Below are positions 57,504-64,000 of a stretch of 64,000 nt of DNA, one piece after another. Origin of the DNA: Epiperipatus broadwayi (Eukaryota; Onychophora; Udeonychophora; Euonychophora; Peripatidae); NCBI GenBank assembly GCA_028023455.1, contig JAQFVV010000183.1, positions 374,001 through 438,000 on the forward strand, given 5' to 3'. The notes beneath the pieces were generated by a model that saw nothing but the letters and a program-made list of their open reading frames with translations, searched no databases and was not told where the DNA came from. Made by a program: the position numbers and the translations under genes. Positions within the stretch are counted from its first letter, which is position 1, and each line of letters opens with the position of its first letter.

Positions 57504-58045
57504 CCAGTGCTCAGTTTATAATAAGATAGAAAATCTTCATACTTTAATAGACAGCCTTCAATTCACTCCAACATCCAACTCTTCAGATATCCATACCATT
57601 GAAAATCTGATTGTGGAAATCCCAAATCCCATGCTAATGCCAATATTATTGCCATTCTCAATTGACCTCACGTCACTCTGACCCCTCATGTATAGACCCT
57701 TATCTATTTAAATACATAGAAGAGGGATGCCATCAGATTTTCAATGGTATGGATGGCTGAAGAGTTGGAGGTTGGAGTGGATTGAAGCCTCTTCATTAAA
57801 GTATAAAGATTTGCTATCTTAATATAAACTGAGCACTGATTATATATATGTATGGGAGATGAAAATCTGGACCAACTAATAATTGCTGGTTTAGCATGAA
57901 ATACATATATTGGTGATTATTTATTTTTTCTACTTGTATGTGGTCATGTGTACCAGTGGTATAAAATAGTATGGATAGTTGAAGGGTGCTTGAAAGTCTG
58001 AGTTCAAATCCCATATATTTACAATTAAGCTCCAGGTATGTGAAG
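57495..58045. mobile_element. Hammerhead retrozyme/SINE-like repeat, inverted body plus full plus-strand copy
   Basis: A minus-strand body (57503-57612) mirrors the body of the plus-strand copy that begins at about 57732 (TCAGATTTTCAATGGTATGG, GAAGAGTTGGAGGTTGGAG). The plus copy continues through the ribozyme remnant, spacer and a B box (GAGTTCAAATCCC, about 57997) to ATTTACAATTAAGCTCCAGG. The 120 bp between the arms is GC-richer (CCTCACGTCACTCTGACCCC). Confidence 0.75.
57862..57925 (+). ncRNA. Hammerhead ribozyme, inactive copy
   Basis: The CUGAUGA box reads CTAATAA (57876-57882): both catalytic-core G positions are A. Stem II TGCT/AGCA, GAAA, stem III ATA/TAT with the CA loop, and stem I TTGGT are preserved, so only the core was lost. 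Confidence 0.72.
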
Positions 58046-58535
58046 AATGCTTGTATTTCAAATATTTATAAAGAACATAATGAAATGATTATTATTGATT
58101 TTATTAAATTGTATTACCACTAAAACTTCTTTCACACTTTAATATTGAATTTAATATTGTGATATTGTTTAAAAAGAAATTAAAATGTTATGTTTTACAG
58201 GAGTTAAACTTATTTTGGCTGCTAATGGCATTGATTATAATAAAAACACATATCATCAGATATTGGTTGATTTGTTTATTAAATATTATCACTTATAGTA
58301 GATTGTAAATATTTGTAGATGATGCATGAGAAGAAAGCAGAGACAGATTAAATTTTTGAGCTTTTTCTATGAGTAACTTTATGATAAAACAATGTACTGA
58401 GAAAAAAGTAAAAATACAAAAAAATATTTTAAATGATAAATTAAAAACAATTTAATATAGTACAAATATAACTCACTAATAATATAAAAAATATAAATGT
58501 GATTTGTTAGTGAAAGCTGTAGAAGAGAATAAACA
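58046..58535. other. AT-rich non-coding stretch
   Basis: No feature supported. Confidence 0.4.
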
Positions 58536-58540
58536 GTCAA

Positions 58541-58625
58541 GCATTGGTGGTCAAGAGGTCAGTGACAATTGCTTTATAAGCAGTTGTCTGGGTTAGCGAG
58601 TTTGCTTCCCGGCTGATGCTATGAC
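58541..58625 (+). repeat. tRNA-like SINE head
   Basis: GCATTGGTGGTCAAGAGGTC resembles a Pol III A box region and GCGAGTTTGCTTCCC a B box (GTTCGNNTCC with one C-to-T change). Between them an 11-bp hairpin GACAATTGCTT/AAGCAGTTGTC, too long for an anticodon arm, replaces the normal fold. It is followed by an A-run at about 58634. No second copy was seen in the window. Confidence 0.45.
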
Positions 58626-58739
58626 ACACGAGGAAAAAAAAAGAGAATAAACATTTTACATATATAAAAAACACCTTGATTTTCACTAGTGTAAAGAAAA
58701 AATAAAATATTACTAAAAAGAGACATGATATAATGAATT

Positions 58740-60035
58740 GTGTGGAAGAAATTTATAAAGAATTATATAATAATAAAAAACAAAAAAAGGAAAAAGTAAG
58801 TAACATATAATTTCAATATCTAAATTGACAAATATTTTAAATAAAAACGTAAGACAAGCAAATCCAAATATTATTGATATCTCAAAAGAAATAGGTGAAT
58901 AATAGAAAAATTGTTAGCAAAAATATATATTTATATAATATCAAATTACTAAAAGAATGCATTAGAATTATCAATACTTTAAAATAAATGATAGAAAAGA
59001 TATTAGAAATTACAAACCTATCAGTTTTTTTATTTGTTCTATACAAAATCTTTATGAAGATAATTGCAGTTTGGCTACATTGAACTTTAGGCTAAAATCA
59101 ACCAAAAGAGCCACCTGAGTTTAAAAAGAGCTTTAGAACATTCAAGAAGTGAGAGAAGTTATATAAAGTACATATGAGTTGCTATTATGCTTTGAATTTC
59201 TAGATTATAAAAAGTCATTATTCTATATGCAATTTTCCAATAGTTAAATCTTTCTACTACTATCGAATTATAGAACTAGATACTATACCATATTGTAAAA
59301 AATATTTAACAAAATATGGTCACAACAATAGGCTACATGAATCAAATTAAAATACATGAATCTTATTTAAGTCATTTGGAGATGTGGTTATTTTTCAATT
59401 ACCACAAGAAAAAAGAACTAAAGATAAATATTTAAAGGTCTAAAGGATTATTGAATGGATTTTCACATAAAAATAAGATAGATTGATAACAAGAAATTAA
59501 AAAAGCATGTCACATTATTAATGTATATGGAAACATAGTGGATGAGATTAAGCACAGAATTAAATTTGTAGAGAGTGTTTTGATAGAAATAACTTATTAT
59601 TAAAATAAAATAAGCCCATGTGTTTAAAAGATTTTTAAGATGTATTTTACATTTTTAAGATAGATCTGAGACTTGAATATTTAACACAATATCAATGCAA
59701 AATCTGCAGAACAATCAGCAAAATATAAAGATAAAACAAGAAGATATCAGCAATGAATAATGTGCATAAGAGAATAAATAGATATCATCAACATCATTCA
59801 AAGGATTAAAGGATTGTGATGAAGCCAAACTAGATACATTGCTAGAAAAGATGTTAGTAGATGAACAATTGGATACCAAAAAGATTGTAAAAGATCCAGA
59901 AAGTGACTCTTTGTGAAATCAATGAAATACATTATGTAGTTCATTGGTGTGATATGGAAATGAGAGGTTATGGAATAGAGATACATAATTAAACTTGAAG
60001 AAACCTTCATCCTACAGTGGATTAATAATAATAAA
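58740..60035 (+). pseudogene. Ancient RTE retrotransposon relic
   Basis: Very eroded, but in order: NCVEEIYKELYNNKKQKKEK (the linker before RT), DIRNYKPISFF (RT fingers), EVREVI and LLLCFEFLDYKKS (motif A region of RTE), LSHLEM where the copy at 42 kb has LSHLDFADD, NVYGNIVDEIKHRIKF, and LEETFILQWINNN at the 3' end followed by AATAATAATA. Most residues between are lost to stops and shifts. Confidence 0.75.
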
Positions 60036-61335
60036 AATAATAATGATAGTAATAATTATATAAGTTTTTATGGTAATAAAATTCCTTCAATATTCTAAGG
60101 AAATGAATGAAGATTATTTGTAATCTGAAAATTGAGAAAGAAAATATTATTGTAACAAACAGAATCATGTCGATATTAACAAACCAAGACAAAGATTTTA
60201 TCAGATGAATATCAATGTATTGAATGAGAAATTAAATGTATTAGGAGGGTGATATCCTGAGGGAATTGAATAAGGAGTAATTTGGATTCTATTTCAAGGT
60301 GTAGTCTTTTGAATATTATTTTTGCAAACATTTTTGAATCTATTATTAATTTCCATTTTCGAATTTATTTCTTATATAGTTGTAGATTTCAACTTTTTTA
60401 GAGTTATTATGGGTAATCTTTAGTTCTTGATAGGGAAAACAATGTTGTTACTCATTTGAAATAAAATCCATCTTCTCAATATTCATTTGATTGTAAATTT
60501 TTTACATAAGTGGAATAGCTTATATGCTATGTGTTTGTACATGGGAAATAGACTTCAACATAATAATTCCCTGTATTCATGATTTTTGGATCTAAGGTGA
60601 GATGCAGATATCAGACTTTATAGAACTAGCAAGACCTATTACAACATGTTTTTAACATCTATGTATATAAGAGGGTATACATTTTATATATACATAATGA
60701 AAATATGTATAACACTCACATATATAATTAGATATTTGTACATATTATATATGCAGTATGAATTAAAAAATTAAGATATAGAGGGTTATTATTTTTTTAA
60801 ATTAATTTCAGAAATTTTTTTTAATTTTATTTATTTTTTAATTATGGAGAATCAATACTAAGTACATGATAATGAAGATTTTAAATAACAGGAGATGAAA
60901 AAAATCAATCAATATCCTACTTAATAAGTGTTTCTTTTAATCAAACCTGATATCAACAGCAGTTTATCAAAATCCGTTAAAATTCCAATAAACATAAAAA
61001 TCTAATTTTGTTCAAATATGCTAGAAACATTCAAAATGATCATAAAACCACAAATTTTAACATAATTTAGACAAAGCTTTCTTTGTATCAGTTTAATTTT
61101 ATTAAACAAACAGAATATTTGAGCAAATTCAATTTTAAATAACCTTGCTTACAAGTTAAACATTTAAATATATAGTTAATTAATACCACATAAATTTGTA
61201 CTAATGCCAATGTTATTTAACCTAAATCCTCTATAGAATGTTTTCAATATTTCTAGTAACAAACAGCGTTTGATTAAAAAACTAACCGATATTTTTCTCA
61301 ACATGTGTTTCTATTAATTTAACATATATAATTTG
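60036..61335. other. AT-rich non-coding stretch
   Basis: No ORF, repeat or RNA recognised. Confidence 0.4.
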
Positions 61336-61731
61336 CCCAGGAAATCAATTAAACTCCTATAAAAGTAGCAATTTAATTTTATTTAAATACACTTGCAAGC
61401 GTTAAGATCATGTGTTGTAAACTAGGCAAAACTCTCCATACAGTAGTGACACCCTGTGCCAACCAGAGTAATCAATGGATGCCAGAAGGCTTGTGCATAA
61501 AATTCCTATCTAATGCCTACTCATCCAATATCTCCATACTGGATTTTATGCACAAGCTTTCTGGCATCCATTGATTACTCTGGTTGGTACAGGGTGGCAC
61601 TACTGTATGAAGGGTTTTGCCTAGTTTATAAACAATTATGTGCTAGTATAAGAGATGGTGATCATGTGATCATGTGTTGTCTACATATTTCAATAAAATT
61701 GGATTGCTAGGTTTATTGAAGTCTCAATTGA
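61336..61731. repeat. Foldback element with long arms
   Basis: Arms of about 165-190 bp, 61336-61502 and 61540-61731. The outer words are GGAAATCAATT(A/G)A and AGCAAT; the inner words are AGGCAAAACTC, CCAACCAGAGTAATCAATGG and GGCTTGTGCATAAAATTCC. The centre is about 40 bp. Inner arms match better than outer ones. No coding potential. Confidence 0.8.
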
Positions 61732-62089
61732 TTTCCCAAGCTACTGATTATCAGAGTGCGATTGATTATTTTATTGATCATTACCATTCGAAACATTGAA
61801 AAATGGCTATAGAGAACATAAATAAATAACATTATTGCCTAATTATATGGTATATCATTAATTAATTACATTTTAAATGTTTATTTGAAATCAAGTTTAT
61901 TTAAAAATGAGTTTTTTAATGGCCTGACCTTATTTAATAATATTAAACCAATACAAAGAATACTTTAATTAAATTACTGCCAAATTTATCATTAAGTGTT
62001 AAATCCATGTTGGATATTGGGAGAACATTTATATAAAATTTGATTGTTTTATTTATTAGAATTTTACTGATTTCTTAAAATACTGATTG
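61732..62089. other. AT-rich non-coding stretch
   Basis: No feature supported. Confidence 0.4.
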
Positions 62090-62302
62090 TCAGATTTTAC
62101 TGACAAAAACACACGCGTAGATTGCAGTCATTCCCAACAGTTGTTTGCCAAGTTCCATGTAAGCATCACTAAAATCCTGATGCTCCCCCATGACATATAA
62201 TTCAAAAGGTGAACTCATATGCACCTGGAGAAAGTCTAAAATGCAATTAATGAAAGGACAGTTGAAATACAATGGAGTTTCAAGCCATTTAACTTGCTCC
62301 AA
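62090..62302 (-). other. Exon-like ORF, unrecognised
   Basis: A 70-codon minus frame with balanced composition. A good acceptor (GACTTTCTCCAG, about 62223-62234) would start an exon in frame with HMSSPFELYVMGEHQDF, SDAYMELGKQLLGMTA and IYACVFVSKI to a stop at 62090. It lies in otherwise AT-rich DNA. I do not recognise the family. It may be a terminal exon, a processed fragment or chance. Confidence 0.3.
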
Positions 62303-63714
62303 ATAAAAATGGAAGGTAAGGAATAACGATTATCTAAATAGAAGAAAGATTAAGAAGAAAATATCACTGAAAATTTTTTAAAACATTCTTAGTTTAATTT
62401 ATGAGTAATGAGATATAAGAACAATTAACAGGCTTTCAAATTCATTGTTAACTCATAAAAAAAATTTACTATTAATAATACATTTTGAATTTCTCCATTA
62501 AACATCAAATTGCTGCTTTGTGAGACATGTGCCCCACTTTGGTAACCATTGGTCTAGCAAGATATTAGTTGATCTTTTCATTAATATTACTGCTTAAAAT
62601 ATCAGAAATTTTTTGTAAAAGGTGTTAATGAGGCATTTATTTATATACTGCTATGTTTATTAAAAGGTGTTAAATAAATAATGTTAGCATTATTACAGTA
62701 TTATGTGATATAATAGCGCATTAAAAGTGATTATTCTTTTGGTATCTGATCAGGTAGAACATCATTGGCAAAATGTCTGAATTGTTTAATATTTTTAGGT
62801 TGATACATATCGAGAACAATTTATGAATATTCTAATTACTATAGTTAATTTAACTTAAAATTTAAAAACTGCCATTCATGATTTTAACATGCTGAATTAA
62901 TAATGGTCATTTGACACAATTTTATTTAAAAATAGGAAAATAAAATTTACTAGAATCAATTGTGATTAGAAATTAATGTTTACTAAAATAAACAAACAAT
63001 GGTTACAAAAAATAATAGTTAAAAAGATAAAATAGTAGTGAAACAAATTATTGCAGAGGACAATGTTAATATTTATTTCTCAACACTCTATGATCTATTA
63101 CAATAACACAGCACAGTCTTTATATCCTAATATATGATTAAGATTTTAACATGGCATATTTTTAATGGAAATATATTATGTAGAAGCATTTGTGTCACAA
63201 ACATAAGAACAGAACTATTGATGGCTGGAAATTTATTTAATAATCAGATGTATCACACTGCATACCAATTTTGAAGTTTTAGCTACACTCTCAGTTAAAC
63301 AACCTCAATTTTACTTGTTAACAACAGCTGTATCTCTTGATAATCATTAATGTGCTTAATTTATAGCTATAGCCTATTGGAATATTGTAGGAGGTCAAGT
63401 TCATAAAAGCAATATCACTATTAGAAGACCAAAATATTACATTACATCCATGAAGATAATACTATATATCTCTCAACAACCTTTATTAATTACTATTTAA
63501 ATATGATTGAATCCACAAAAACTATTATTAATCAGTAAGTTTAAAATAGATATCATTGGAAAAAGGATTTTATTTTCTAAACATTGTTTAAATGAATAAT
63601 TTCCTTGTATAATGGTACAATTACAGCATAAATAGATACCATGTGACAAGTTAATAAAGTCATCTTGAGTATTACCATTGATATAACTAACTAGAGTATT
63701 CTTCTATCTAATAT
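62303..63714. other. AT-rich non-coding stretch
   Basis: The segment GACATGTGCCCCACTTTGG (about 62523-62541) is GC-richer and resembles a short repeat head. Nothing else. Confidence 0.4.
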
Positions 63715-63901
63715 TTATCTATCTATCCATTCATATAACCATCCATCCACTCATTGTCTATCTATCTGTTTCTCTGTCTGTCTATCTGGTTATATATGCC
63801 TGTCTATCCATTTATCTATTTACCTACCTACATACTTATCTATCTATCTATCTGTCCATCCATCTGTCCATACATCTGTCCACCCATCCATCCATCCATC
63901 C

Positions 63902-64000
<99 letters not shown>
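63715..64000. repeat. (TATC)n microsatellite running off the window
   Basis: Degenerate TATC/CATC/TGTC sequence becomes clean (TATC)n from about 63900 to the end at 64000, so the array continues beyond the window. Confidence 0.95.

Noticed and set aside
58541-58625. Functional tRNA gene
   Set aside because: No acceptor pairing, the hairpin between the boxes is too long, and the B box is mutated.

Overview
The window looks like repeat-dominated, gene-poor nuclear DNA of an invertebrate animal. It is strongly AT-rich by eye. It carries long (TATC)n and (AT)n microsatellites, non-LTR retrotransposon relics whose ends carry (ATC)n-type tails, a Penelope-like element with a GIY-YIG endonuclease, LTR-type elements and many foldback elements. 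I see no bacterial-style operon, no rRNA and no intact host gene. The species cannot be named from this; a lophotrochozoan or similar AT-rich metazoan fits, but that is inference.

Layout. 0-1.6 kb: a 5'-inverted RTE-type retrotransposon with a target-site duplication. 2.4-4.1 kb: a cluster of hammerhead-ribozyme repeats, including a tandem one-and-a-half-mer of 478-bp period. 5.1 kb: a second, Penelope-type hammerhead fold. 5.4-6.1 kb: a very long (TATC)n tract. 6.9-9.5 kb: dispersed repeats and another hammerhead copy. 10.6-12.8, 17.0-18.9 and 22.1-23.4 kb: decayed non-LTR elements. 13.7-16.6 kb: foldbacks and Penelope-like 3' ends. 18.95-21.11 kb: a non-autonomous DNA transposon with inverted termini and a 7-bp duplication. 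23.7-25.4, 50.9-52.5 and 55.7-57.5 kb: three copies of a 1.7-kb LTR-like unit with TGTACC/GGTACA ends. 26.1-33.0 kb: an old LTR retrotransposon with two 1.75-kb LTRs and no recognisable pol. 39.8-45.1 kb: RTE copies, one interrupted by a complex foldback element, then another LTR-like unit. 46.1-47.9 kb: a pogo/Tigger-type transposase relic. 53.1-55.6 kb: a Penelope-like retroelement (RT plus GIY-YIG) broken by a few frameshifts. 57.5-60.0 kb: another hammerhead repeat, a tRNA-like SINE head and an ancient RTE relic. 61.3-61.7 kb: a foldback. 63.7 kb to the end: a (TATC)n tract that runs off the window.

The most interesting system is the hammerhead repeat family. At least six copies preserve a CUGAUGA box or a mutated form of it, a short stem II and a GAAA box or its CpG-decayed form. 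The better copies also have a 3-bp stem III and a two-part stem I around a UA cleavage site. A tRNA-like B box (GTTCGAATCC) follows about 80 nt downstream. Tandem organisation at 478 bp is what is known for retrozymes and for SINE-like hammerhead repeats of other animals, in which the ribozyme cuts multimeric RNA to monomers that circularise. Retrotransposition machinery would have to come from elsewhere; Penelope-like or RTE elements in the same DNA are candidates, but that link is inference.

Possible host-gene signals are weak: a promoter/first-exon-like stretch on the minus strand at 33.8-34.0 kb and two exon-like minus-strand ORFs at 7.8 and 62.1 kb.
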